This document shows, piece by piece, positions 31,683-42,470 of a DNA stretch of 51,672 nucleotides; position 1 is the first letter of the stretch, and each line of letters begins with the position of its first letter. The DNA comes from Amphimedon queenslandica (taxonomy: Eukaryota; Porifera; Demospongiae; Haplosclerida; Niphatidae). The stretch is from NCBI RefSeq assembly GCF_000090795.2, contig NW_003546247.1, forward strand, positions 321,764-373,435. Reading direction: 5' to 3'. The notes beneath the pieces were generated by a model. It worked only from the letters and a program-made list of their open reading frames with translations, did no database searches and was not told the origin of the DNA. The translations under genes and the position numbers were made by a program.

Positions 31683-32452
31683 CTAATGCATTGAAAAATT
31701 AAGGGCCTTACCTACAGGAGCATGAGGCAAAAAATGACCATTGAACCACATCTTAAATGATTCAGAATCAATCCATCCTTTGAAGGAAAGCCCATATGTT
31801 GTTTGAGGTAGCGCACCAATTGTCATCTGGATGTTAAGTTTTAGAATCAAAAATAACCATAAAGGGAATGCAAAATAACCAGCACTGACACAAGCTACCA
31901 CAGGCAGTTGAAATTTATCACCTGATATTACGGGAACTGCTTTTGACCCATTTTTAACACACCTTTTGGCAGATCAGGAGTGAATGGCACACCTGTGTCA
32001 TCCATGTTGAAATCTCCATTAAAAACACGATATTTAGTGAGTCTACTTTCAAGTAGATCAAGATAACACTAAAATACTTCAGGATTCCATGCTTCAATGG
32101 GTTAATTATCTGTAACTGTTACTCATGGGTAGTGTGAGACATTTTGCAAATAAAACCATAAACTAGTTTGGGAGCTCCAGCACAGTTGTATTTAGCAAGA
32201 GCTATTGTTACAGGCTTTTTGTACATGGGCAATGACAGCCACATACACAATGAGTTGGATAGCCAAATGAAGCACTTCCTATAATAAACAAAGAAGTTAT
32301 TCTTCCTCTGTCTCAGTTAAGTAATGTGATGAACCACTTCGAGAACAATGAATAAGTTTTCCCTGTACTCTCTTGTTTAGAGTAGACATTCCAGTTTCCA
32401 GCCATTCCTCCAGACTAACATGTAGCATCATCTTACTGCTTTTAGAACTCAT
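31683..32452 (-). pseudogene. Second Tigger/pogo-type transposase, 5' half only
   Basis: ATG at 32452 (MSSKSSKMMLHVSLEEWLET) is followed by HTH-type sequence (STLNKRVQGKLIH, SSHYLTETEEE), then several stops and frame changes. The core begins with FNGDFNMDDTGVPFTPD, which holds the first catalytic Asp, and continues through PVVACVSAGYFAFPLWLF to TTYGLSFKGWIDSESFKMWF and FLPHAPVGKAL. There it ends, before the second Asp. The sequence differs from the 15-18 kb gene and from the 42-43 kb gene, so three pogo lineages are present. The 3' loss is a truncation at about 31700. Confidence 0.75.
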
Positions 32453-33072
32453 GGCTTTGAGGTTTCATATCATGTCCAGAAATGCTCATTTACCTAAATT
32501 CATGATGCCTAATGATAATCATCAATTTTAAATTATATTCATGATCATAATTTCCTTGGAAACTGTAATAAATAAGCAATTCAACAAAGTGGCGCATGAG
32601 AGCAATGGAAGGAGTGTAGGTTTTTATAGTGATCTGTTCATTAACGGAAAAAGTTATTGATAATGAAGATCATTTTGTAAATGAAGAGGTACTGAGTGGG
32701 TGAAATTTGTTTGCAGTAGAGACAATTTTTAAAAAAGAGATTTCAGACCAAGGTAAGCCTAGCAACCGCTGCCTTGCGGGCAAACTTGAGCATCCTGGGC
32801 CTCCCTGGCGAGATTCAGTTTACTACATTTTTATTTCATGTTTCATGAACAGAAAAACGTTGAGTAATTAGTACTGTCAAAGGGTTTTTCTAAGAAGGAA
32901 GCATCATGGGTTTCATCTCTTGATGCTACTGCTACAGCGGTAAGGTCAGATTAACTCTAGTGCTTGGAATGTATAAGGCTAGTTCTGTTATAGGTTATTT
33001 GAAAGTCGATGTCCACCACAAAGACTTGTTAGTGACAGTGTCAGCTCTTTGAAACTATCCCTTCAGTGAAGC
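32453..33072. other. No clear gene; small GC-rich patch
   Basis: 32755-32815 is GC-rich in an AT-rich setting (CCTTGCGGGCAA, CTGGGCCTCCC). No frame of interest. Confidence 0.35.
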
Positions 33073-33420
33073 TTGGGGGAGGGACTTTTAAGGCAACATT
33101 TCGTAGCTTTAGAATTTCCACGTCATGTATTCAATTTCCACTTTAACCATAAAGGAAGGACAGTCAAGGGCAAGCCTGGCAAGACCTATGAAAGGGAAGA
33201 TTTTTTCTTTCAATATTTTCCTGATGATTTCTTTACTTGCTACACAACAAACATCATAAAGGATGTACTGTTACATTCCCAGTTTATTTGCATTGCAACG
33301 TTAAGTTTAAAAAGCTGGTGTATAATTGTAAAAGCAATCCTCCTCCTCACAGTTTTACAGAATTACTGTCTATTACCATTATTAAGCATTATGTTTAATT
33401 TTAAATCGATATACTTGGTT
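33073..33420 (+). CDS. Unrecognised open frame
   Basis: About 50 codons with protein-like composition (HFVALEFPRHVFNFHFNHKG, RTVKGKPGKTYEREDFFF) then an AT-driven hydrophobic tail. It has no ATG of good context (starts at TTG) and a stop just upstream. Could be one exon of a lost gene; the tail is probably not coding. Confidence 0.2.
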
Positions 33421-33689
33421 TAATGTACATGTATTCAAAATATTTAATGATATACGGCTGATGTTAGTGCTGTTAAAAATGATTGTGTTCATGGGCAGTG
33501 AAGTTGATCATAGGTAACTACTATGATGTCAAGGAACTATTTTTTTTCTTTGTTCCAATATACCTACATGTACTGAGTATAATAAAAGGTTTTTTGAAAT
33601 GAGTATTTTACACTCAGTAACGTACTTGTTTCCCAATATGCTGAATTTTGTTTCAAGTATGGTCTCTTTTTTCTCATATATTCTGTCAA

Positions 33690-35043
33690 TTTGTACATAC
33701 GACTTTCTGTCAATAAATTATTATTAGCAGGATCCTTATGATTACTAGAAAAGTAATCTTTTCAGGCCATATCATTATTTTTTTGAACACCAGCATATTG
33801 TAACCAAATGCATAAGTTACATTAGCCTTGTATACCTTGTCCTGTGAATCTTTCAATTCCTCTATGTTCTTTCATTTGGTGAGGAACATGAAAAGCCATA
33901 ATGTGCATATGACGAGTAATGTTTTCTTTCCCATGACCATCAAGTGGAATCATTGCATACTCTTTTATTTAACAAAATGCATATTACCAGTATGTTATTA
34001 ATTGTTAGAAACATATTGAAAGTTGTTATTAACACCTTGCTTTGTACAAGGTCAATATTAGCATCAGTTGGCATTGGTTTTTGTATCAATTCGTATATAT
34101 TACAAAAGTCCTATAATAACTTTGAGATTATGTTTAGCAATCATAATAATTCTTTAATTTCCATAATTTTGATATTTTATTTCCATTATCTCCTGGTATT
34201 ATATCGTTAACGTGTGGTGGTAATTTTTGCAGTAGCTTTGTATCTGTTCCCTGTAATGAAGTAAATTGTTACTCATTTCTTTTAGTTTATGATTCCCTTA
34301 TCTGCATGCATTCATGTATGACACAATAGAAAATAAATTTATAATACTGACATACTTTGAAAGTGATTCCTCATGAATTTTTTTTGTATGAACATTTTTA
34401 TGTGTATTGAACTCCTTGTAGTTAAGTGTTGATGACAATATACAGGCGTTACGACTAAATTATGTAGAAGTACATTACTTATTCTCAATTAAAGGTGAAC
34501 TTCATCTATTATAATCTGTATGTGTAGTAGAATTTGTACAGTCAGTAATCTTATTTTATATTGTTAATGTTTACTTTATCAATTTCAATATCAAATAGTG
34601 GCTTATCAAGAACACCAAAATTATCTCTTGATGTCAAGCACCTAATTATAGTAGCCAGTGTTCTCTTTCGATAATGATCAGGAGTTATGGAAGTATCATA
34701 CCTGAAGAAGATTCATAGCAATTGTGAGTTACTGTACATATTCATTATGTAGCTAACTACCATATATCCTTTTGGATATGGCAAGATAGATGAGCGTAGT
34801 TTGCAATTGTTGCATTTATTCCATTAACAAGTAGTAAGGACTATTCATATGTAGATGTAATCTGAAATTATTAGTATAATACCTTGTAATCTCCTCCAAT
34901 GACAATGTTAAGTTCATAGCATTGAGTACCAATTTCAATAAAACCTTTCTCTAGTAAAAGATTCATTTCATTATTCAGTGGAGCAACACTATTCTTCATG
35001 GAGTAATTTTCAGCTCCTTGAAAGACTCCAATTGTATGTGTGC
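33690..35043 (-). pseudogene. Decayed multi-exon gene of a second uncharacterised animal family
   Basis: Exons on the minus strand: 35043-34883 (THTIGVFQGAE, NEMNLLLEKGF), about 34702-34565 (DHYRKRTLATIIRCLTSRDN, VLDKPLFDIEID), about 34252-34145 (LLQKLPPHVNDIIPG), about 33945-33845 (HMHIMAFHVPHQMKEHRG, ERFTGQ) and about 33795-33690 (GVQKNNDMA, stop, KDYFSSNHKDPANNN). The last two carry a signature I know from multi-copy animal proteins, a HMHxxxxHxP motif followed by FxGQG and EKNNDDA. TGA replaces a probable Arg after NNDMA. Function of the family is unknown to me. The 5' part may lie at 38640-39130. Confidence 0.55.
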
Positions 35044-36811
35044 CTATTATAGTTCCAATTATAATGCTAACCCACAAAACTGTACAATAGCAGAGTTTAC
35101 CTTATTACCATTTGTTTACATACATGTATTATTGTACTTACTTTAACAAAGCTTTGTGTAATAAATTGTATACTTCAAGAATTTCATAATACATGCATGA
35201 ATTTCTACACCTGTTGCAGGAAATGAATTTGCGATCAAGAGATGGAAAAAAAAATGACAACAGGATAAATGAGGTCAATTGGCAAAAAGGTGCAGCATCG
35301 CCACGCAGTTTGACTTCAACTGGAGAAACAACTTTTCTTTCATTGTCAATCAAAGACTGTAAAAATATATCTTCAAATGGCTTGGAACATCCAGCGAATG
35401 GTTGAGGTAAAGGATAATATATAACAGTACTTAAAATTTGTTTTCAAAGCTCTTTTACTTTGCAGGAATGTGGCAGTAATTTATTGATCATTGAGATTTT
35501 ATGATAGAAATTGTTTCAGCCCTACACAAAAGTCAAAGGTACAAAATAATTATTGATTTTTAGACGGATTCACAAAAATTTTGGACCACAAAATGTCTTG
35601 CTATAAGGCTACAGTACGTTACACAAAAATATTGTATATTATTTTGCAAATATGCGTCGAGATGCCTCATGAGTCAGTTTTATTTACTGCAGCTGAATAT
35701 GAAAGTAGCAGATTACATGAAAATAAAAATGGAGCAGAAGGGTCGTGGTTCATGTATTGCCTTTATATGCCATATTGTATTGGTTTGCTACTCAGGTAAA
35801 ATATATGCATGAGTACATTACAATAATACACAGGAGTCAGTATTCAAAAAGATGATGGTATTAATGTTTAATTTTAGATTCTCAAAGAAGCAAATATGGA
35901 AACTGATGTGGACGGTGTGACTTCATTCTTTACAGATAAAATATTGACAGTTTCATCAGAGAAACAAGCTTGAGAGGTTGTTCAGTTAACTCATGACACA
36001 TTTTTCCACTTTAGTTTGGAATTGTGTAATGCAATTAAGAGTGAACCTCGCAAGGTATATTACAAACTAGGATATTTTAACACTGGTGCATTGCTTATAA
36101 TGGTGGCAAATTAATGTTTATGCTACATCGGAATTGTGTAAAGTGTAAATTAGTCTATGTATAGCTATTTTTGTTTAATTTGTTAATGTAGACTTCATTT
36201 GTAAATTATACATAATGAATTGCCAATGTTAAAACTTCTGCTTGAAAAATTTCAAAGCATAGCAGCTCACGTTTTTTCATTAGGTTACGGAATATATGAT
36301 AATCAATACGTCATACAAGAACATGCGTGCTGTAGCAATTAAGTTTCATGGAGTTCCATCTATTTCCCATGCAACAAAACAAGCTGTCATTATGGCATTG
36401 AGAAATGATGTTCCTTGAAGCTTAAAGAAAAAAGGATCTGATAAGGTAATTTTAATAGCTATCATTCATGAGATACATATTATGTCAAATAAGTATGACA
36501 TCATCCTTTGATGTGGTCAGGTTAATATTTCTGTATATACCTTAAGGCCACTATTATTAGCGAGTACTAATTCTTGCGTTTTTGCAAGTGGCTTTAAAAT
36601 CGCAAAAATTAGTCGCATTTATTAATAATAACGTTCATTAATAGTTATTAATTGAAAAAATGATCAAATCACAACAATCAGTGCATGGTAAATTGATCAA
36701 TACTATTAACAAATCACAAATATTTTTCTGCTTAAAGGTGGCTTTCAGGTAAACTTGCCTTTAAGGCAAAAATGCTAGCATTATGAAATATTTTTATGAC
36801 ATACCACAACA

Positions 36812-36851
36812 GTAGAAGTGGTCTATATACAAAAATATGGACCACTTCTAG
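36812..36851. repeat. 12-bp stem hairpin
   Basis: TAGAAGTGGTC and GACCACTTCTA enclose about 16 bp, seven bases before MITE M1 copy B. Confidence 0.7.
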
Positions 36852-36858
36852 TATAATA

Positions 36859-37097
36859 TGTGACCATAATTGAGAAAAGGTACCTTATGGCGGGTAGTGA
36901 AATTTGTCTTTCTAGCCTAAGAAATCCAACTTCCTGAGCCCCATTCATCATAAAATTACTCTACAGGATGCAAAAAGTTACCATGAAACTTTTAGAAACA
37001 ATGATTGTCTAACAAAGCACTCACAGGTTGATATTTTCCATTATAACAATCAATTTTAAAATCCGCCATAAGGGCCCTTTTGTCAATTATGGTCACA
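36859..37097 (+). mobile_element. MITE M1 copy B
   Basis: 239 bp with TGTGACC ends and TA on both flanks, inside an intron of the 35.2-37.6 kb gene. Confidence 0.9.
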
Positions 37098-37621
37098 TAT
37101 GTATAACACATGAATTAATACTCCCTCCATTCTCCGTTGATTTTTTGAATTGCGCATTTCTAAAGTATCCTCGGTGTCGAGTTAAATCATAATATCAATG
37201 ATCATGATAATGCACATAATACTAATAAAGTTACAAGTAAGAGAATGGGACAGTCATCATCAGGTAACTTTTATGACATGATATCCTAACACTTGTAGAT
37301 TCATTACGTAAATCTTTATTGCAAGTAAAGCTGCAAGAGAGACCATACTCTGTAATATATTTTTTACAGACTTCAGACCCTAGTTTATCTCCACATTCGG
37401 AGGCTAAAAACTCTGAGGAAAGAGAGGCATTAAATGATGCCTTACAAACTGAAACACCAACTCGAAACCTAGATACTAGAAGTGAAAAGCCATGGCAACA
37501 CCAACAACACCAACTAGCTGGTAAAAGAGATCTATTGAGGAACTAAGTGATGATCTCTTGAAACATTACATTCAAAGAAATGCCAAAAGAAGCAAAAAAT
37601 ATAATAGCCTGATTGAACTAT

Positions 37622-37825
37622 AGCTAAGAATTAAATTAATTAACTAACTATTATTAATTTTGCAATTACATTTTATTTAAATTATCATTTAGAAATTGAT
37701 TGATGCAGCAGAGAGGTTGGGTTTGGGTAAATTCAGTAGATACAAGCAGCATTAAATACATGTATTATCATGAGTTTGGGCATTGCGATATATGGTGTAC
37801 GAAGGAGAGGATAAAGCCCTATAAG
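37622..37825. other. AT-rich, no gene seen
   Basis: No coding signal. Confidence 0.4.
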
Positions 37826-38172
37826 CTATTCAGTAGTGATGGGCGATTCCGAGTCCGGAGTATTCGATCCTTCGATTCCGAATGGAATCGTACTCGTATC
37901 GAAAGAGAAGTAGGAATCGTTTGAAACGATTTCGAATCAAACCACACCCAGCCACACCCTTTAATATTAATAATAGTTAATTAATCAGTAGTTAATACCT
38001 CAATTATTCATCATTATTGCATTTTCATTGCTGTAATTGATAACACGTGGCTTTGTGCATGCGCAGATGTAATACTTGGAATCGGTATTCGATTCCATCG
38101 ATTCCAGCCTCAAAAGTATTCATAATCGGAATCGAATGCAAATTTCTGGAATCGCCCATCACTACTATTCAG
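37826..38172. mobile_element. hAT-type MITE with perfect 8-bp target duplication
   Basis: Element 37834-38164 (331 bp) with ends TAGTGATGGGCGATTCC and GGAATCGCCCATCACTA, flanked by CTATTCAG at 37826-37833 and 38165-38172. An 8-bp duplication and TAGTGATGGGC-like ends are typical of hAT elements. The interior is rich in GATTCCGA-type words in both orientations. Confidence 0.9.
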
Positions 38173-38224
38173 CAATATACTCAACACAATTTTTGTTATA
38201 TAAACAAAAAACCATTAATTGGCT

Positions 38225-38645
38225 AATTTAATTACCAACATTACCTACATTAACAATATTACCTACATTACCAACGTTAGCTGCATTACTTATATAGCTA
38301 CATTACCTATATTGCCAACATTACCAAAGTTACCTACATTACCTACATCAGCAATATTACCTACATTACCTACATTACCTATATTACCAACATTACCTAC
38401 GTTACCAACATTACCAACATTACCTACATTACCAGCATTACCAGCATTACCTACACTTCCAGTATTACCAGCATTACCAGTATTACCAGCATTACTAGTA
38501 TTAGCGGGATTACCTATATTACTAGCATTACCAGCATTAGAAGCACATTACCTACATTACCCGCATTACCTTTATTACCTATAGTACCTACATTACTTGT
38601 ATTACAAGCATTACCAGCATTACCTACATTACCAGCACTACCTAC
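38225..38645 (+). repeat. Minisatellite of 9-bp units ACATTACCT / GCATTACCA
   Basis: About 420 bp of 9-bp units differing mainly at two positions. Its open reading frame (Leu-Pro-Thr/Ala repeats) follows automatically from a 9-bp period and is not evidence of a protein. Confidence 0.85.
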
Positions 38646-39129
38646 AATGACGACTGAATGGCTTGCTTGGTTTTGATTTTCCAAAAAAAAGCACATCTTT
38701 CTGGATTTACAATTTTGTACACTTCACTGTAATGGGTTTTGCACAATAGAATGCTGCTTTCAGATATACCAGTGACACTTTGCATTTGTTCTATAAAAGC
38801 AACTGTGGCCTGACAAACTTTACTATGCTTTGATATTGTCAAACATTTGGGAAAGATGCAAATTTTTTTTTCTTCCATCCTTCCTTTTCCATTCAGAAAC
38901 AATCCTCATCAGCATAGTAACAGCTGGCTTAAATTTTATGTTACTTACCGGTACAAGCTGATTCAGGTAATGTGCCATAATGTTTCTGAATGAAGTGTCT
39001 CTTATTTTCATTGAATTTCGCATACTGAGTACTTGTGTGATAAAATTTGCCAGAAAGACAGCAAGAAATTTTATGTGACTCCTCCATAAATACACAATTA
39101 TATATAATAGGCATCTTCGAGAAGAACAA
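38646..39129 (-). pseudogene. Cysteine-rich coding exons, decayed
   Basis: Exon 39129-38949 (NCVFMEESHKISCCLSGKFY, KRHFIQKHYGTLPESACTG) ends at a GTAAGT donor. A second exon from about 38818 (KVCQATVAFIEQMQSVTG, SSILLCKTHYSEVYKIVNP, CAFFWKIK) follows a CATAG acceptor. Paired Cys/His (LCKTHY, CAF-) suggest a zinc-binding N-terminal module in which one Cys is now Phe. It is on the same strand as, and upstream of, the 33.7-35.0 kb gene and could be its 5' end, with the minisatellite and other insertions in between. No firm family call. Confidence 0.4.
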
Positions 39130-39179
39130 AATTTCAATCTATTATTTAATGGTACAGTTTCAATCTTATCCATGATATA

Positions 39180-39682
39180 CAGTAATTTATAACTTTTTCT
39201 ATGAATTATACAAGTATAATGTTGAGTGTTTGTTAGAGTCAGGTTTGTGCTAAAGACAAAGTCAAAATTTACCTTGTATGTCTCCTTTCAAACTTGTTTA
39301 TAGTAGGCTATTATACAGCACCGGCAGTCTTTTAACAGTGCTTCTACTATAACAATATTCATAATTCTATAAATAACCACCGTTGTTGGAGCTTGCACTC
39401 TCCCTGAGGTGAGTTATGAATTTTTTAAGTTAAAATGAAGAGAAAGGGTGGAATGCCATTACAGCTGTGTGTAGGCGTTATCCAGGACAATAAATTTAGC
39501 TTTCTAAACCGAATACGGTACAGATGCGTTTCAACTGAAATTTTCTAAAGCTGACAAAATAAATTCTGTATATACTTTACACGTAGCTGTGGTAGTGTTT
39601 ATGGAATGTCTAGGATAATGGATTGAAGAATCGATACTCAACAGGGCACAATATTTTAGTATCATGGTTGACGAATGTACTA
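39180..39682. other. No gene seen
   Basis: AT-rich; no repeat partner found. Confidence 0.35.
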
Positions 39683-40535
39683 ACAAGTAAATAAAAAACA
39701 TTAAAAATGGTAAAACAGTAGGATTGAATTGGAAAAAAGTATAAAGACATGATAAGTACTTGCAAACTGGTGTGGCAAGAAATCCTACACCACTGCATGA
39801 ATATTATCCCAAAGCATTGTAATTATGCACACAAAGTCACAGACTACTCAGTGCTATACAGTGATAACACTATGAAGTTTTTATCATTTCTGCAGTGGTG
39901 TTGGATTTCTTGTCTCACCAGTTTGCAAGTACTTATCTTGTCTCTATACTTTTTTCCAATTGAATCCTACTGTTTTACCATTTTTAATGTTTTTTATTTA
40001 CTTGTTTCTTTTCTTTTTTCTTAAATTAATAAAATTACATTATGCTATGTTTTTGTGGTCAGATTAATTATATTCATGCTTATCACGTGCGCATAAATTA
40101 AAATGGCGTCAAACCACTCACCCACGTGATGATTTTCACCTGGAATTTCTACCAACTTCTTTATCCATCCTTTCTTCTTTTTAACCTGTCGGTGCACATC
40201 CTTGACTCAAGTGCTGTTAAACTATGTATACACCAACTTAAGAAGTTGTCTCTATAAGAAGTTAATCGAACTGATAGAAAGTAGATGAAAGAAAGTCTGA
40301 AGAATTTTGCCAGAAATTTGAATTCGGGCCTGTTCTCCAGAAAAGCTCATGCTACATTATAGTCCACTTTAAAGGTACCAGGAGAATCGCTCAGTGAAGG
40401 AAAGCCCATCTAAGCCATTTGTAAGGCTGTACAATGTAAGATAAAAGAGTTATAAGCATTTCAAAATTATAAAAACGGCCGCCATCTTGAAAAATGCACC
40501 TGAATCCTACAAATAGGCTACCGCCTACATAATAT
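39683..40535 (+). mobile_element. Composite element X, copy 1
   Basis: Left half 39683-40005 is a 323-bp palindrome (ACAAGTAAATAAAAAACATT at both ends, arms about 115 bp). The right half (40060-40535) includes GGTACCAGGAGAATCGCTCA and GGCCGCCATCTTGAAAAA and ends TAGGCTACCGCCTA. The same two halves occur together at 49018-49853. No gene. Confidence 0.8.
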
Positions 40536-40548
40536 TGTCACTAATGAG

Positions 40549-42295
40549 ATGGCAGTTTTCTGTCGTTTGGAAGATGGTGTACCATTAGAGCATTTCTTGG
40601 AAGTAATTCATTTCAAACAAGCAAATGCTGAGAGCATTTATTTAGCTTTAATAGAATGTTTAAATAAAAAATCTTCAAGTAAGTAAAGACATAAGAATGG
40701 GGATTCATGGAGCAAGCACATTTGCTGGGAAACGGACTGGAAACGAAAAGTTGACACTTCATGCTTTGTGCACTGCCCTTGCCACTTGCTACAAGTAGCT
40801 TGTGTTCTTGCTGCAGATTTTACTAATGGATTAAAACACGTGTATGTGACATTAACATCTTCACGGAAGTACTTTCATGTTTCAGCAAAGGCAGCTGAGT
40901 CTCTAAATTGGGTCAAACAAGTGCTTAATTTTCCAGTCATCAAACCCTCTGACACATACGCGGCTGCAGGATTTCACTGCAAGTAGGGCAAGGTGTGGCT
41001 AAAAGTGCAATTGTTCAAAAAGTAGGTGTGGCTATGACCTCACAGACATGCCTTGCTCTTGAGGATAAGCCTGCTATGGCTTCTATTTCAGCATTTTGGG
41101 GAAAAATCCAGTTGAAAAATGCTCTGAACAACTCAATGAAGTACCCTGCCATTCTTATGTTCAAGATGAGAAATTTCAGCACCTAAAAGACCTCTATCAA
41201 TATAGAGTATTTGTAGCTAGGTGATTTGGCTGTTGAATGAGTCCTAGTTGACTTTGATGATTGATAATGAAGCTACAACATGGAAGAGTCAGTTACTCTA
41301 GCAGCAGGTTACTATAGATTAAGTCCTCCTAAAATGACCAAAAACATGGGCCTGTGAAGTGGCTAACTGGCTTACTGTGAATAAACCATGCAGTAAGCAG
41401 CTTATTCTACATTACTTATCACTTTGTGCAGCAAAATATGTAGTTTTTGTCATTAAAATTAGCTATAATTATAAATTAATCATGTAAAAACTACTAAGTA
41501 ACGATGATGTCATTTTCCGGTAAGACATTCAAGTAGGGCACTGCATCATTGCCTGCCGCGGCAGCGGCCTATGCTCTGACACGAGATGATTGGCACACGA
41601 AAAATCAGCTCATGCTGTCAGAGCAAGCTACCAAGGAATTGTCAGTGCAGTCAATAGCATGTATCATGAACCAGAAGCAATGCGTCTTATTAAATCTCGT
41701 AGCAAGAAGTCAACAGTTGCAGCCATTTAAATGCTCCAATATGTTCTTCAGGTGGCTAAATTGATCAGGACTCATTAGACTGAAAATCTAGATTTGTCTG
41801 TGATAGCCTATATGGTTGATAGTAATCTACATACATTACTTGATACTATTCAGCTATCAGCGAATTGGGCTGCTAGACAAGCCTAATTCTTTTAACAAAC
41901 TGGGAATCACATTAACATCAGAAGATACTCCTGACTTTCCAGATGGAACATTAAAGCCGTTTCTTAAATGTTTGAAGGATATTTCAAGTCGTTTGGCTTC
42001 ATCAAGTGCAATTGTGTCAGCATTAAGCATTTTTGATCGTATCAAAGCAAAAAATTTTGTCTTCTCATAAGTCAAAGCATGTGGAGCAAACAATTTTAGG
42101 GCCCTGAGACACTTCTTTGGGAATGAATAACTACTGAAGCTATTATCACTCCTGATATTGTCACAGAGTGGAAAACATTGTCAGCTGCTGTTAAAAAACC
42201 TGATGATAGTATGAAGACTCAACTGAAAGAACTAGTTGTTAATGACATGAGTTTCCTAACCAAAGTACAATGGCTAAATCAGCCCAAAATGCATT
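40549..42295 (+). pseudogene. hAT-superfamily transposase remnant (DUF4371/ZNF862-like)
   Basis: Readable pieces in order: 40549-40675 (MAVFCRLEDGVPLEHFLEVI, NAESIYLALIECL); IRMGIHGASTFAGKRTG; 40760-40954 (FVHCPCHLLQVACVLAA, GLKHVYVTLTSSRKYFH, AAESLNWVKQVLNFP, KPSDT); then, after a 619-bp insertion, RLAHEKSAHAVRA-type sequence with TGA for the usual Trp, then ENLDLSVIAYMVDSNLHTLL; 41870-42070 (ITLTSEDTPDFPDGTLKPFL, SSRLASSSAIVSALS); and 42133-42290 (TPDIVTEWKTLSAAVKKPDD, QLKELVVNDMSF). The BED finger and C-terminal dimerisation region are missing. Breaks include a duplicated AGTA near 40678, several stops and at least three frameshifts. The left end abuts element X. Confidence 0.8.
40947..41581. 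mobile_element. 619-bp non-autonomous element nested in the hAT remnant
   Basis: Element 40955-41573 begins CATACGCGGCTGC and ends, inverted, CATAGGCCGCTGC. Direct repeats CTCTGACA flank it at 40947-40954 and 41574-41581. Removing it restores the hAT motif KPSDTR. The 8-bp duplication fits the hAT superfamily. A frame at 40995-41186 inside has no family signal. Confidence 0.85.
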
Positions 42296-42470
42296 GATTT
42301 TTAAACAATACACATTCAATACTGTTTTTGTTTTTATTGAGTTTCATGTACAGTGAAATGTCAGTTAACTAATGCATGCTGAACATGTTTAGTCTCATTT
42401 TGATGGTAATACATTCAACTGCGGGTGTTTTAATGGCCTTCGTACAATTGAAATGTTTCTAGAAGTGGGC
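42296..42470. other. Junction between hAT remnant and pogo-like gene
   Basis: No motif of either family; AT-rich. Confidence 0.4.

Larger units (their letters stand above)
35220..37621 (+). pseudogene. Decayed multi-exon gene, family unknown
   Basis: Exons 35220-35405 (EMNLRSRDGKKNDNRINEV), about 35563-35794 (MSCYKATVRYTKIL, VLFTAAEYESSRLHENKNG), 35878-36055 (ILKEANMETDVDGVTSFFTD), 36285-36447 (VTEYMIINTSYKNMRAVAIK, FHGVPSISHATKQAV), about 37371-37621 (SLSPHSEAKNSEEREAL, ELSDDLLKHYIQRNAKR). Introns keep GT-AG ends; the fourth contains MITE M1 copy B. In-frame stops occur at 35403, in exon 3 after SSEKQA and in exon 4 after RNDVP (TGA), and there is a frame change in the last exon. I do not recognise the protein. 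It lies head to head with the minus-strand gene ending at 35043, only 177 bp away, so the two could have shared a promoter or belong to one mobile unit. Confidence 0.5.

Noticed and set aside
38219..38584. 121-codon Leu-Pro-Thr repeat protein
   Set aside because: Simple consequence of a 9-bp tandem repeat in an open phase; no start context and no flanking coding signal.
39610..40024. Paired similar frames on both strands
   Set aside because: Explained by the palindromic half of element X.
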